From JBDRGD01 sp043818095 (GTDB lineage: Bacteria > Chloroflexota > Dehalococcoidia > Dehalococcoidales > RBG-16-60-22): a stretch of 11,599 nt of DNA. Of this stretch, positions 1-7,906 are shown piece by piece; position 1 is the first letter of the stretch; every line of letters begins with the position of its first letter. The translations under genes were made by a program, and so were the position numbers. The stretch is taken from positions 1 through 11,599 of the forward strand of contig JBDRGD010000140.1 of NCBI GenBank assembly GCA_043818095.1, given 5' to 3'. The notes beneath the pieces were generated by a model. That model did no database searches, was not told where the DNA came from, and was given only the letters and a program-made list of their open reading frames with translations.

Positions 1-1313
1 TGATGGGGGCGCTGGGGAAGCGCGGCCTCAAGGTGCAGCCGTTCAAGACCGGCCCGGACTACATTGACCCCACCTACCACACCAAGATAACCGGGGTGCC
101 CTCCCGTAACCTGGACACCTGGCTGCTCGCCCCGGAAGCTATCCTCGAGTTTTTCCACCGCGCCATGACGGGCAGGGATATCGCCGTTATCGAAGGCGTG
201 ATGGGGCTCTACGACGGGCGCTCCCCGACGAACGACGAAGGCAGTACCGCCGAGCTCGCCAAGCTCCTGAAAGCGCCGGTGCTGCTGGCCGTCGACAGCC
301 GCAAGGGGGCGCGCAGCCTGGCGGCGCTGGTCGCCGGCTATCGCGATTTCGATGCCGCGCTGGACCTCCGGGGGGTCGTTCTCAACGGCATCGGCAGCGA
401 AGGGCATCTCCGGGTCTGCCGGGAAGCCATCGAGCACTATACCGCCCTTCCCGTGTTAGGCTACCTCCCCCGCGATGAAAGGCTGACCCTGCCGGAAAGG
501 CACCTGGGTCTTGTCCCCACCGTCGAGGGAGGGGGAGAAGGGGACGTCCTGGCACGCCTCGTCACGCAGTGCGAAGCCACGCTGGATATCCCCCGTATTT
601 TACGCCTTTCCGAGGAGGCTGCACCCCCGGAGACCGCCCCCGGGCTTTTCCCGCCCCGGCTAAAAGCGGCGATTACCAGGATTGCCGTGGCCCGGGACCG
701 GGCTTTCAGTTTTTATTACCAGGACAGCCTCGACCTCCTGGAAGCCTGGGGCGCCGAGATAGTGTCGTTCAGCCCTCTGGAGGACGGCGCGCTGCCGCCG
801 GAAACCTCGGGTATTCACCTCGGCGGCGGGTTCCCGGAGCTGTATGCCGCGGAACTGGCCGCAAATGTCCCCATGCGAGCAGCGATTAAGCAGGCCGCCG
901 CGCAGGGGATGCCGGTCTATGCTGAGTGCGGCGGGCTGATGTATCTCGGTGAAAGCATCGGCGACTTTGCGGGAAACGAGTATGCGATGGTGGGGGCTCT
1001 TCCGTTGACGTCACGCATCGACAGCCCGCGCCTCAGCCTGGGTTACCGCACCGTCCGGGCGCTCCGCAACGGTCCCCTCCTGCGCCGGGGAGAGTCCGTC
1101 CGGGGCCACGAGTTCCACTGGTCGGTGCTGAAAAGCGGCGCCGAAGGCGCCAACGCCTACCGCGTTACCGACCGGGGAAACTGTCTCGAAGGCTTTCAGG
1201 ATAATAACCTGCTCGCCTCCTATGTCCACCTGCACCTGGGCAGCCGCCCCGGCATGGCGCAGCGCTTTATTGAGAACTGCCGGAAGTTTCAAGGCAAATT
1301 AAGGCAGCTATGA
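1..1313 (+). CDS. cbiA: Cobyrinate a,c-diamide synthase (CbiA), 5'-truncated by the window edge
   Basis: CbiA uses ATP and glutamine to amidate the a and c side chains of cobyrinic acid in cytoplasmic corrinoid (B12) synthesis. The visible part opens inside the N-terminal synthetase domain with the family stretch GLKVQPFKTGPDYIDPTYH. The nucleotide-binding P-loop that normally precedes it by about 20-25 residues is missing, so the ATG at 3 is an internal methionine and the gene begins upstream. GLYDGRSPTNDEGSTAELAK follows at about residues 68-87, counting from base 3. The C-terminal class I glutaminase domain starts near residue 225. It carries HLGGGFPELY, the nucleophile Cys309 in YAECGGLMYLG, and the late histidines 409/411 in SYVHLHLG. 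Other cues, such as neighbouring hemA, fit corrinoid or tetrapyrrole synthesis. The CobB (hydrogenobyrinate) version is less likely given the inferred anaerobic lifestyle. The stop codon overlaps the hemA start (ATGA), which suggests translational coupling. Confidence 0.93.
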   Translation, partial: MGALGKRGLKVQPFKTGPDYIDPTYHTKITGVPSRNLDTWLLAPEAILEFFHRAMTGRDIAVIEGVMGLYDGRSPTNDEGSTAELAKLLKAPVLLAVDSRKGARSLAALVAGYRDFDAALDLRGVVLNGIGSEGHLRVCREAIEHYTALPVLGYLPRDERLTLPERHLGLVPTVEGGGEGDVLARLVTQCEATLDIPRILRLSEEAAPPETAPGLFPPRLKAAITRIAVARDRAFSFYYQDSLDLLEAWGAEIVSFSPLEDGALPPETSGIHLGGGFPELYAAELAANVPMRAAIKQAAAQGMPVYAECGGLMYLGESIGDFAGNEYAMVGALPLTSRIDSPRLSLGYRTVRALRNGPLLRRGESVRGHEFHWSVLKSGAEGANAYRVTDRGNCLEGFQDNNLLASYVHLHLGSRPGMAQRFIENCRKFQGKLRQL

Positions 1314-2569
1314 AGATAAGCCTGGCGGGAATCAATCACCAGACAGCGCCGGTGGCCATCCGCGAGAAGGCGTCCATCAGCCCCCGGAAGCTGGACGATG
1401 CCCTGCTCGTGTTGAAACCACGCCTCCCGCGGGGCGTTATTCTTTCCACCTGCAACCGGACGGAGGTATACACGGTCAGCCCGGACGCCCCGGACGATAA
1501 AGCGGGCGCGGACTTCTTTCGCGACCGTCTGGGGCTGCCGGAGGCCGGGTTCTCCCGGCATGTCTACTTTCGGCATGATGTTGCGGCGGTGGCACACCTT
1601 TTCCGCGTCGCCAGCGGACTGGAATCGATGATCGTCGGCGAGTACGAGGTGCTGGGTCAGGTGGGGCATGCCCTGGAAGCCGCGGAAAAAGCCGGGATGG
1701 TGCACCTGCCCCTGCGCCACCTCTTCCAGGAGGCCGTCCGCACGGGCAGACGGGTGCGCGAGGAGACCGGCATCAGCCGCAACGCCATCTCCGTGAGCAC
1801 GGTCGCGGTGGAGCTGGCGGCAAGAGCAGTGGGCAATCTTGCCGAAAGTAAGATGCTGGTCATCGGCACCGGCGAGGCGGGAAAGCTGGTCGCCCAGACG
1901 GCCCGGGACCGGGGCGTGTCCCGCACGGTGGTCGTCGGGCGCACGCTGGCGAGAGCCCGGCTCATGGCGGAACAGCTGGGGGGAACGCCCGCTGGCATGG
2001 AAGGCCTTCCCGGAGAGCTGGCGGACGCGGACATGGTAATTTCCTGTTCCGGGGCGCCTCATTATACCCTGAATACCGGGCAGGTCAAGCGCGCCATGGC
2101 GGGACGCCCGCAGATTCCCCTCGTGATAATCGATATCGCCGTCCCCCGGAACGTTGAACCGGCCGTCGGCAGAATCGACCATGTCTTTCTTCATAACATC
2201 GACGATATTACCGGGCTTTCCCGGGAGAACCTGAAGCAGCGCGAGAGTGAAATCGCCTATGCGGAAAAAATCGTTGCGGAAGAGGTCGCCTCCTTCCGCG
2301 ATTGGTGGCGGGAGTATGAGGTCAGGCCGCTGATAAAAGCCCTGACGGGCAAAGCCGAGGCGATACGGCGCGCGCACCTGGAACGCACGCTGAAGAAGCT
2401 GCCCGGACTGACCGGCGAGGATAAGCGCCGCCTCGAAATAATGACGAGAACAATCGTCAGCGGGATGCTGAAAGACCCCATCCGCAACCTGAAATCGGAC
2501 GGCAACGGATATAATTATCCCGAGGTTATCGCACGGCTTTTCGGGCTGGATGACCCGGACGGCAGATAA
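1310..2569 (+). CDS. hemA: Glutamyl-tRNA reductase (HemA)
   Basis: HemA reduces glutamyl-tRNA(Glu) with NADPH to glutamate-1-semialdehyde, the first committed step of the C5 route to 5-aminolevulinate and all tetrapyrroles. The 419-residue protein has normal family length. The catalytic domain holds the active-site Cys48 in LSTCNRTEVY and the signature SGLESMIVGE at residues 102-111. The NADPH-binding domain shows LVIGTGEAGK (183-192), with Ala where GxGxMG is commoner, followed by VVGRT. The C-terminal dimerisation helices run from about residue 320 (DWWREYEVRPLIKAL) to the end. The start is ATG 1310, inside the cbiA stop; AAGG at 1301-1304 with a 5-base spacer is its ribosome binding site. 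The overlap implies one transcript with cbiA. No hemB, hemC or hemL lies in the window, and the next gene runs in the opposite direction. Confidence 0.97.
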   Translation: MKISLAGINHQTAPVAIREKASISPRKLDDALLVLKPRLPRGVILSTCNRTEVYTVSPDAPDDKAGADFFRDRLGLPEAGFSRHVYFRHDVAAVAHLFRVASGLESMIVGEYEVLGQVGHALEAAEKAGMVHLPLRHLFQEAVRTGRRVREETGISRNAISVSTVAVELAARAVGNLAESKMLVIGTGEAGKLVAQTARDRGVSRTVVVGRTLARARLMAEQLGGTPAGMEGLPGELADADMVISCSGAPHYTLNTGQVKRAMAGRPQIPLVIIDIAVPRNVEPAVGRIDHVFLHNIDDITGLSRENLKQRESEIAYAEKIVAEEVASFRDWWREYEVRPLIKALTGKAEAIRRAHLERTLKKLPGLTGEDKRRLEIMTRTIVSGMLKDPIRNLKSDGNGYNYPEVIARLFGLDDPDGR

Positions 2570-2586
2570 AGCGAAAAGAGGTCTCT

Positions 2587-4656
2587 TCAGATTTTCAGCC
2601 CGGTTTTCCAGCCGTCTTCCAGGGCCTCCAGGAGCAGTCCCGTCCGGAGAGCATCACCGATAAGATGGACCTCGGGCACTTTCCCCTGCATTGCTTTGAG
2701 AAGAGAGTCGTCGGGGCGGGGCGGCAGCGCCACCAGGAACGTGTCCGCGGTAATCATCCGCTCCTGCCCCTCCCGGTTCGTGATGCGCAGGCCCTGTTCC
2801 GTGAATTCCCGGTAGCGCACCCCGCAGAAGCTGACCGTGCCCTTCTTGTTCAGCCAGCTGAGCAGCGCCTTGCGGTTACGGGAGTCCGGCATACCCGCGC
2901 CAAGCTCATCAGATTCTTCGAGGATGGTGACCTTCCTGCCGCGGCGAACAAGGAACTCCGCCGCCTCGCAGCCGTGTATCGCTCCGCCGATAATCGCCAC
3001 CCTTTGCCCGACGGGCAGCCAGAACCTCGTCAGACGTCCCATGACGCGGGGACCGAGGAGTTTCAGGAAGAAACGACTCCGGCGGCGCAGGCCGTCCGTG
3101 GTAACGACATTAGACCGTTCGCTTCCCGGGATTCCCAAACCTGCCGGAGTCCCGCCGTTGGCGAGAATGATAACGTCCGGCAAGTTCGACCCCTTTTCGG
3201 GAAAAGTCTCGCCCCGCCTGATTTTCACCCCCAGGCGCTTAAGCTGCGACTGCAGGCTGCGGGATAGTCCCATCAAGTCCTCGTCTTCCGTTCCTTTCAC
3301 CAGCGCCGCCAGTGGCAGCAGTCCGCCCACCCGGGGCTCTTTTTCGTAAAGGGTAATGTCGTGCCCACGTAGCGCCGCCATCCTTGCTGCCGCCATGCCC
3401 GCCGGTCCGCCACCCACTACCGCCACCCGGCGTTTCTCTGCCGCGGGAATGATAGCCATCTCGCGCTCCCTGCCCAGGGCCGGATTCACGCGGCAGATTA
3501 CCGGGATATTCCTGGCGTTACACTCCTGGCACGTCCCGCAGTTGATGCAGGGGACGATTTCCCCCCATCTCCCCTCGGCGAGCTTGCGGGGGAACTCCGG
3601 GTCGGCGAGCAGCGGCCTGCCGAAACCGATGGCGTCCGCAGCGCCGTTCCGCAATATCGCCTCCCCGGAAACGGGGGTCATACCGCCCCCGATGATTACC
3701 GGCACGGAGACGACTTCTTTGATGGCGGCGGCGATAGGCGCCCCGCTCCCCGTCCGGATGCTGAGCCGGTCGGCGTCGTTCCAGCCGGGGTTGGGCGGCT
3801 GGGGATAAAGCACGGGGTCGGGGGCAGAGAAGAGGTTAAACGCTCCGAAGCCCTTGCGCAGAATATTCAGATAGTCCGCGCCGGCGGCCACCGCCTGCCG
3901 GGCAATCTGCTGACCCTCAGAGACGGTAGTGGCTTCCGCGGCGCCGTATTCCGCGCCGTTCATCCGGAAGCCGACGAGGAAGTCCGGGCCGACGCTTTCC
4001 CGTATCGCTCTCAAAACTGCTACGGCCAGGCGCGTCCGGTTTTCCAGGGTAGCGGTGCCGTAATCATCATCCCGCCTGTTCCAGACGCGGGAGAGGAAAG
4101 AAGCCAGCAGATAGTCGTTCCCGGCGTGAATCTCCACTCCGTCCAGACCCGCCTTTTTCACCCGTTCCGCGGACCGGGCGAATTTCAGAATGATATCCTC
4201 GATTTCCCCGGCGGTCAGCGCCCTGAGGTTAAAGCTGCGCCCCAGGGTCTCGCGCATATAATCGGCGCCAAGCTCAGAAGGGCCCAGGGCCGGCTTTCCG
4301 GACGTCTGGGAGTTATGCTCCGGCCCGGCATGGCTTATCTGCTGGATTACCGGGCAGCCGTGCCGGTGGGCAACCTCCGCCAGCCGGGCGAACAGGGCGA
4401 CGTCCCGGTCCGCGGCAACGGAAAGCTGCAGGCCTTTGCTGCCCTGAGGAAAATCGATGTAGGCATGTCCCACGATGAGGACGCCGGCGCCCCCGCGGGC
4501 GAGGCCTTCGTAACAGTCAAGGACGCGCTGCGATACCCCGCCGTCTGCTGCAGCATAACCGAACCGCTGGGGCGACTTCACCACGCGATTTCGAAACACT
4601 ACGTGGTTAATCGGCAGGGGTTCCAGCAGCTTCTTAAAGGCGGCGGTTCGTGACAT
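2587..4656 (-). CDS. Old Yellow Enzyme-type iron-sulfur flavoprotein oxidoreductase (2,4-dienoyl-CoA reductase / trimethylamine dehydrogenase family)
   Basis: This is a 689-residue redox enzyme with the three-part design of 2,4-dienoyl-CoA reductase and trimethylamine dehydrogenase. Residues 1-365 form the FMN-binding TIM barrel. It includes QQISHAG (105-111), VEIHAGNDYLLASFLS (174-189, with Tyr182 at the usual proton-donor position) and NRRDDDYG. A 4Fe-4S cluster site follows: Cys370, Cys373, Cys376 and Cys388 (Cx2Cx2Cx11C, closer to the trimethylamine dehydrogenase spacing), plus an extra Cys379. The FAD part starts at VAVVGGGPAG (411-420), and a second dinucleotide site is VAIIGGAIHGCEAAE (553-567). 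The likely reaction is NAD(P)H-driven reduction of an activated C=C bond, but the substrate cannot be read from sequence. The start is ATG 4656, with GGAAGG at 4666-4671 and a 9-base spacer. It lies convergent with hemA, with 17 bases between the stops, and has its own strong promoter. Confidence 0.9.
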   Translation of the reverse strand: MSRTAAFKKLLEPLPINHVVFRNRVVKSPQRFGYAAADGGVSQRVLDCYEGLARGGAGVLIVGHAYIDFPQGSKGLQLSVAADRDVALFARLAEVAHRHGCPVIQQISHAGPEHNSQTSGKPALGPSELGADYMRETLGRSFNLRALTAGEIEDIILKFARSAERVKKAGLDGVEIHAGNDYLLASFLSRVWNRRDDDYGTATLENRTRLAVAVLRAIRESVGPDFLVGFRMNGAEYGAAEATTVSEGQQIARQAVAAGADYLNILRKGFGAFNLFSAPDPVLYPQPPNPGWNDADRLSIRTGSGAPIAAAIKEVVSVPVIIGGGMTPVSGEAILRNGAADAIGFGRPLLADPEFPRKLAEGRWGEIVPCINCGTCQECNARNIPVICRVNPALGREREMAIIPAAEKRRVAVVGGGPAGMAAARMAALRGHDITLYEKEPRVGGLLPLAALVKGTEDEDLMGLSRSLQSQLKRLGVKIRRGETFPEKGSNLPDVIILANGGTPAGLGIPGSERSNVVTTDGLRRRSRFFLKLLGPRVMGRLTRFWLPVGQRVAIIGGAIHGCEAAEFLVRRGRKVTILEESDELGAGMPDSRNRKALLSWLNKKGTVSFCGVRYREFTEQGLRITNREGQERMITADTFLVALPPRPDDSLLKAMQGKVPEVHLIGDALRTGLLLEALEDGWKTGLKI

Positions 4657-4665
4657 CGGCCATTT

Positions 4666-4671
4666 CCTTCC
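4666..4671 (-). promoter_or_regulatory. Ribosome binding site of the OYE-type oxidoreductase
   Basis: GGAAGG on the minus strand, 9 bases before the ATG at 4656. Another ATG at 4663-4661 lies between the site and the start but is out of frame. The site therefore supports 4656 as the true start. Confidence 0.65.
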
Positions 4672-4710
4672 GCAAAGGTTGTCCCGGCTGTAGGCTAGGG
4701 AAAGCGTGAG

Positions 4711-4733
4711 ACCGCGTTATTATATGCCGCGGT
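4711..4733. promoter_or_regulatory. Inverted repeat bracketing the -10 box (candidate operator)
   Basis: Perfect 6-bp arms ACCGCG (4711-4716) and CGCGGT (4728-4733) are separated by 11 bases. The perfect minus-strand -10 hexamer at 4719-4724 lies inside the gap, so a dimeric repressor bound here would cover the -10 and the expected transcription start near 4712. The arms are short, so chance is possible. There is no T-run after it, so it is not a terminator. Confidence 0.4.
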
Positions 4734-4749
4734 TATCCCCGTTTGTCAA
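4719..4749 (-). promoter_or_regulatory. Sigma-70 type promoter of the OYE-type oxidoreductase, 19-bp spacer
   Basis: On the minus strand TTGACA (4749-4744) and TATAAT (4724-4719) both match consensus perfectly and are 19 bp apart, two longer than optimal. Transcription should start near 4712, giving a leader of about 55 bases ahead of the ATG at 4656. Perfect hexamers with a 19-bp spacer are typical of promoters that need a regulator to realign them (the MerR family is the classic case). No merR gene is in the window. Confidence 0.7.
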
Positions 4750-4756
4750 CCTGCCA

Positions 4757-4780
4757 GGGATGATGGGATGAAAGGGATGA
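4757..4780. repeat. Three GGGATGA direct repeats upstream of the -35 box
   Basis: GGGATGA occurs at 4757-4763, 4765-4771 and 4774-4780, with steps of 8 and 9 bases. Read from the minus-strand promoter, the array lies about 45 to 68 bases upstream of the predicted transcription start, a normal place for activator sites. It falls between the stop of the CARDB gene and the -35 box. Slippage-generated simple repeat is the alternative. Confidence 0.45.
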
Positions 4781-4789
4781 AACGACCGA

Positions 4790-7700
4790 TTACTGCGATT
4801 TCATCCAGACGACGCCGAGCGTGATACTGAGCACCACGCCCACGATGACGAGCAGCCACCACCATTCCAGTGGAAGCGTATCCAGCAGGGAACCGCCCTG
4901 GTCCCCCTCCGTGGCATTATTACCGGGGAGCCTGGGCGCATCCAGCAACTTCAGCGTTTTGCTGACCTCATTGTTCGTCTCGTTAATCTCGGTGACCGTG
5001 TCTGAAGAATCCACCACCAGCTTAAAATTCTGCGTTTTTTCTTCGGCAAGCCAGGTGAAAGACCGGGAGGCATAGGCTCCGGCATTAATCGCCGGCAAAT
5101 CAGCGTAGCCCTTGAACTCGTCATCGACGTAGAAAGCGACGCGGGAGGCGTCGGCTTTCCCGGTGCCCTGATTTTTCACGTTGACATGGAAAGTAATCAG
5201 GTCTCCCATCTGGGGGGCCTGCGGTATCCAGGTGACTTTCTCGACGAAGAGGTCCGGCATTATCGTGGAGATGGTGACCGTCTTTTCGTTATTGGTCTCC
5301 AGGCTCTCCGTAATGGTCTTGTCCGAGTCCGCCACAACCCTGATTTTATGGACGCCGGAGTCACCCTTCCAGGTGAATACCTGCTTTTTCGTTTCCCCGG
5401 CAGCAAGGGCGTCCACCATCGTAGATGTGAGATAGACATCATCGCTGAAACAGGTGAGATAGAAACCGCCGGAGGTCCCGGTGCCCTGGTTTTCGACAGT
5501 AATCGTGATGGTGACCTCACCGGTATCCTGGAAGCTATTCAGCGCCCAGTCGATAGCCGAAACGGTGAGGTCGGGAACGGCGGGGGCGAACACGAACGAC
5601 TTTTCATTGTTTGTCTCGTCGCTCTCCGCCAGGGTATCGGAGGAGTCCAACGCGAAGCGGATGCCGGGGGAGTTGACCGCCGCCGTCCAGGTGAAGGTCA
5701 CGGTCTCCGTAGCCCCCGGGCCGATGCCGGGCACCTCCGCGGAAGACATTTCCGCGTCGTCCACGTAGTAGGTGGCCCGGGAAGCCCCGGCTTCACCACT
5801 GCCCTGGTTGCTGACCGTAACCGTGAAAGTGACGGTTTCCCCGGCTGCCGGGCTCTCCGGTGTCCAGCTAACGCTGTTGATAACCAGGTCAGCAGGCGGA
5901 AGATGAAGGGTCTTGATGTTGTTGTCCTCGGCGCTCTCCACCAGATTTTCATCCGCGTCCGCCACGGCGGTAACGGTGTGCGTGCCGTTTTCCGCGGTCC
6001 AGGTAAAGGTCCTGCTCACTACCGCCCCCGCGGCGATCTCCTGGATTTCATCATAGCCCCGGGGGGTGCCGTCGATGTCATAGGAAAGGTGGGAGTATTC
6101 CGCCCGGCCGTCGCCCCGGTTCTTTACGCTGATGGTGAAGGTCACCTTATCCCCGGGGGAAGGGTCCTGAGGAACGATAGCGATATCCTGGATGACGAGG
6201 TCCGGAGCTGCCGGCAAAAAGGCAAATGTCTTTTCATTGTTGTTCTCATCGTTTTCCAGGTTCTGATTGCTGGAGTCCGCCACGGCGCGGACGTTCTGCT
6301 GCCCTGGCGCCACCGTCCAGGTGAAAGTTTCGTTGGCCTCACCATTCGCCTCGATAATTCCGATGGACTTGGAGCCCAGTAGCACATTGTTGATGTAAAG
6401 AGACGCATGGGAAGCGGACGCCTTGCCGCTGCTCTGGTTCTTCAGGTCTACGGTGAAAGTGATCTTATCCCCGACTATCGGCGCCACGGGCTCCCAGGTA
6501 ATGCTCTGGACGACCAGGTCTGGGGCGACGGGGGTAAACTCCACGACCTTCTCGTTATTATCTTCCAGGCTCTCCAGGCACGTCTTGGTCACATCGGCGA
6601 CCACCTTGACCGGGCGTTTCCCCGCCTCCGCCGTCCAGGTGAAGGTATGCTTCGCTGTAGACCCGGCATCGATTGCCGGTATGGGCTGGGAACCGGTGAC
6701 GGAAGCTTCGATGTAGTAGGCAAGGTTCGTGCTGTCCGAGCGCCCGTTGCCCTGGTTCTCCACGATGACGGTGAATGTCACCGTGTCTCCCACGGACGGG
6801 CTCGTCGGCATCCAGGAAACACTCTTGATAATCAGGTCCGGTGATAATGGCGAGAAGGTCACGGTCTTCGTATTGTTCGCCTCGTCGGTTTCCAGCAGCC
6901 AGAAGTTGGAGTCCGCGACGGCCTTAATCTCGTGGTTTCCCGTCTTGCTCTTCCAGGTAAAGGTCGTGTTGGCGCTCAGCCCCGCCGCCAGAGGGTCTAC
7001 GGATACCGAACCCAGGGAATCATCGTCGACAAAGAACGCCACGAAGAAGTAGTCCGCCTTGCCTGTGCCCTGGTTTTTTATGGTGACGGTGAAGGTAACA
7101 TCGTCCCCCTTGGAAGGCAGTTCCGGGGTCCAGGAGATAATCTCGACCAGCAGGTCCGGAGCCTGTGTGGCGAAGGTCAGTATTGTTTCGTTATTATTTT
7201 CATCGCTCTCCAGGACCAGGTCCTGGGTATCCACCCTCGCCCGGGCTACGTGGTTTCCTTCCTTGGCCGCCCAGGTGAAACTCCGGGTAATCGTCGCTCC
7301 TGCCGCCAGGACGGGAACGTCCATCTCCCCGCGTGGGGCATCATCGAGGAACAGGGCCACCTTGGTAAAACGCGACTGGCTGCTGCCCCGGTTCTTGATA
7401 ACCACGCTAATCGAGACGGTATCGTCCTTGGAGGGCTCTTCCGGGTCGAGTTTTATTTCCTGAACAACCAGGTCCGGCGCCAGCGGCGAGAAGGAGAAAT
7501 TCCCCTCGTTGTTGTTTTCCTGGCTTTCTGCGACCTCGTGAGCATAATCGGCAACGGCTTTGACTACATGAGCGCCGATGGTGACCTTCCACTTGAAGTT
7601 CAGGGTGGTCACCGCCCCGGCATTCAGCGCCCCCGCCGGAGCCGAGGTCACCTGAGTAGCATCGACGTAGAAAGCCACCTGGGATGCGCCGGCGTTCACA

Positions 7701-7906
7701 CTGCCCTGGTTCTTGACGGTAACGTAGAAAGTAGCCTCTTCCCCTACCGCGGGATAACCGGGCGTGCAGGTGATGCTCTGGATAACCAGGTCCGGGCTGC
7801 TCTGCGCCTGGACCGCTCCCCCGCCGAGGAACCCGGAAAAACCGGAGAAGAGCAATAGGGCTAAAGTAATCGTTACCGCTGATATCGTCCGCAGGATACG
7901 GGGCAT
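4790..7906 (-). CDS. Secreted, membrane-anchored protein with nine CARDB repeats
   Basis: This is a 1038-residue surface protein of no known specific function. An N-terminal signal peptide (residues 1 to about 34) has a charged start, a hydrophobic core and a likely cleavage after AVQA. Nine CARDB domains (cell adhesion related domain found in bacteria, an Ig-like beta fold) follow at residues 38-989. Each opens with PDLVV-like residues, continues with a VTFTVTVKNQG-like strand and FTW, and ends with an acidic ES-x-E-NNE element. A short low-complexity linker leads to a C-terminal membrane helix (about 1015-1035, beginning WWW) and the tail KSQ. The chain should sit outside the cell, tethered by its C-terminus, perhaps in adhesion or as a stalk; no catalytic domain is seen. 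The start at ATG 7906 has AAAGG at 7915-7919 with an 8-base spacer. It is divergent from mutS2 and 133 bases upstream of the oxidoreductase. Confidence 0.93.
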   Translation of the reverse strand: MPRILRTISAVTITLALLLFSGFSGFLGGGAVQAQSSPDLVIQSITCTPGYPAVGEEATFYVTVKNQGSVNAGASQVAFYVDATQVTSAPAGALNAGAVTTLNFKWKVTIGAHVVKAVADYAHEVAESQENNNEGNFSFSPLAPDLVVQEIKLDPEEPSKDDTVSISVVIKNRGSSQSRFTKVALFLDDAPRGEMDVPVLAAGATITRSFTWAAKEGNHVARARVDTQDLVLESDENNNETILTFATQAPDLLVEIISWTPELPSKGDDVTFTVTIKNQGTGKADYFFVAFFVDDDSLGSVSVDPLAAGLSANTTFTWKSKTGNHEIKAVADSNFWLLETDEANNTKTVTFSPLSPDLIIKSVSWMPTSPSVGDTVTFTVIVENQGNGRSDSTNLAYYIEASVTGSQPIPAIDAGSTAKHTFTWTAEAGKRPVKVVADVTKTCLESLEDNNEKVVEFTPVAPDLVVQSITWEPVAPIVGDKITFTVDLKNQSSGKASASHASLYINNVLLGSKSIGIIEANGEANETFTWTVAPGQQNVRAVADSSNQNLENDENNNEKTFAFLPAAPDLVIQDIAIVPQDPSPGDKVTFTISVKNRGDGRAEYSHLSYDIDGTPRGYDEIQEIAAGAVVSRTFTWTAENGTHTVTAVADADENLVESAEDNNIKTLHLPPADLVINSVSWTPESPAAGETVTFTVTVSNQGSGEAGASRATYYVDDAEMSSAEVPGIGPGATETVTFTWTAAVNSPGIRFALDSSDTLAESDETNNEKSFVFAPAVPDLTVSAIDWALNSFQDTGEVTITITVENQGTGTSGGFYLTCFSDDVYLTSTMVDALAAGETKKQVFTWKGDSGVHKIRVVADSDKTITESLETNNEKTVTISTIMPDLFVEKVTWIPQAPQMGDLITFHVNVKNQGTGKADASRVAFYVDDEFKGYADLPAINAGAYASRSFTWLAEEKTQNFKLVVDSSDTVTEINETNNEVSKTLKLLDAPRLPGNNATEGDQGGSLLDTLPLEWWWLLVIVGVVLSITLGVVWMKSQ
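4940..7795 (-). repeat. Array of nine CARDB repeats with a 318-bp period
   Basis: Counting from each PDL-type opening, the nine units cover residues 38-143, 144-249, 250-355, 356-461, 462-567, 568-671, 672-777, 778-883 and 884-989. Eight units are exactly 106 residues (318 bp) and the sixth is 104 residues. The protein sequences have diverged widely, so the array is old even though the length is fixed. Unit 7 opens with ADL instead of PDL. Unit 8 has lost the usual proline-rich segment after the first strand. Confidence 0.88.

Noticed and set aside
3..5. ATG at position 3 as the true start of cbiA
   Set aside because: The family P-loop is missing and the reading frame continues to the window edge, so this is an internal Met and the gene is truncated.
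1289..2377. Minus-strand 362-codon open frame opposite hemA
   Set aside because: It lies wholly opposite a clear hemA, has shadow-like composition rich in Arg, Gly and His, and shows no domain.
2576..2587. AAGAG/CTCTT inverted repeat between hemA and the oxidoreductase as a bidirectional terminator
   Set aside because: The gap between arms is 2 bases, too tight for the full stem; only about 4 weak pairs can form and there is no T-run on either side.
5186..6382. Long open frame (398 codons) on the plus strand inside the CARDB gene
   Set aside because: It is antisense to a well-supported repeat protein, has no recognisable domain, and similar open frames recur along the array as a by-product of repeated codon patterns.
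4940..7795. Periodic repeats as a CRISPR array or other DNA-level repeat element
   Set aside because: The period is 318 bp, the units diverge at DNA level, and they translate into protein domains in a single frame.
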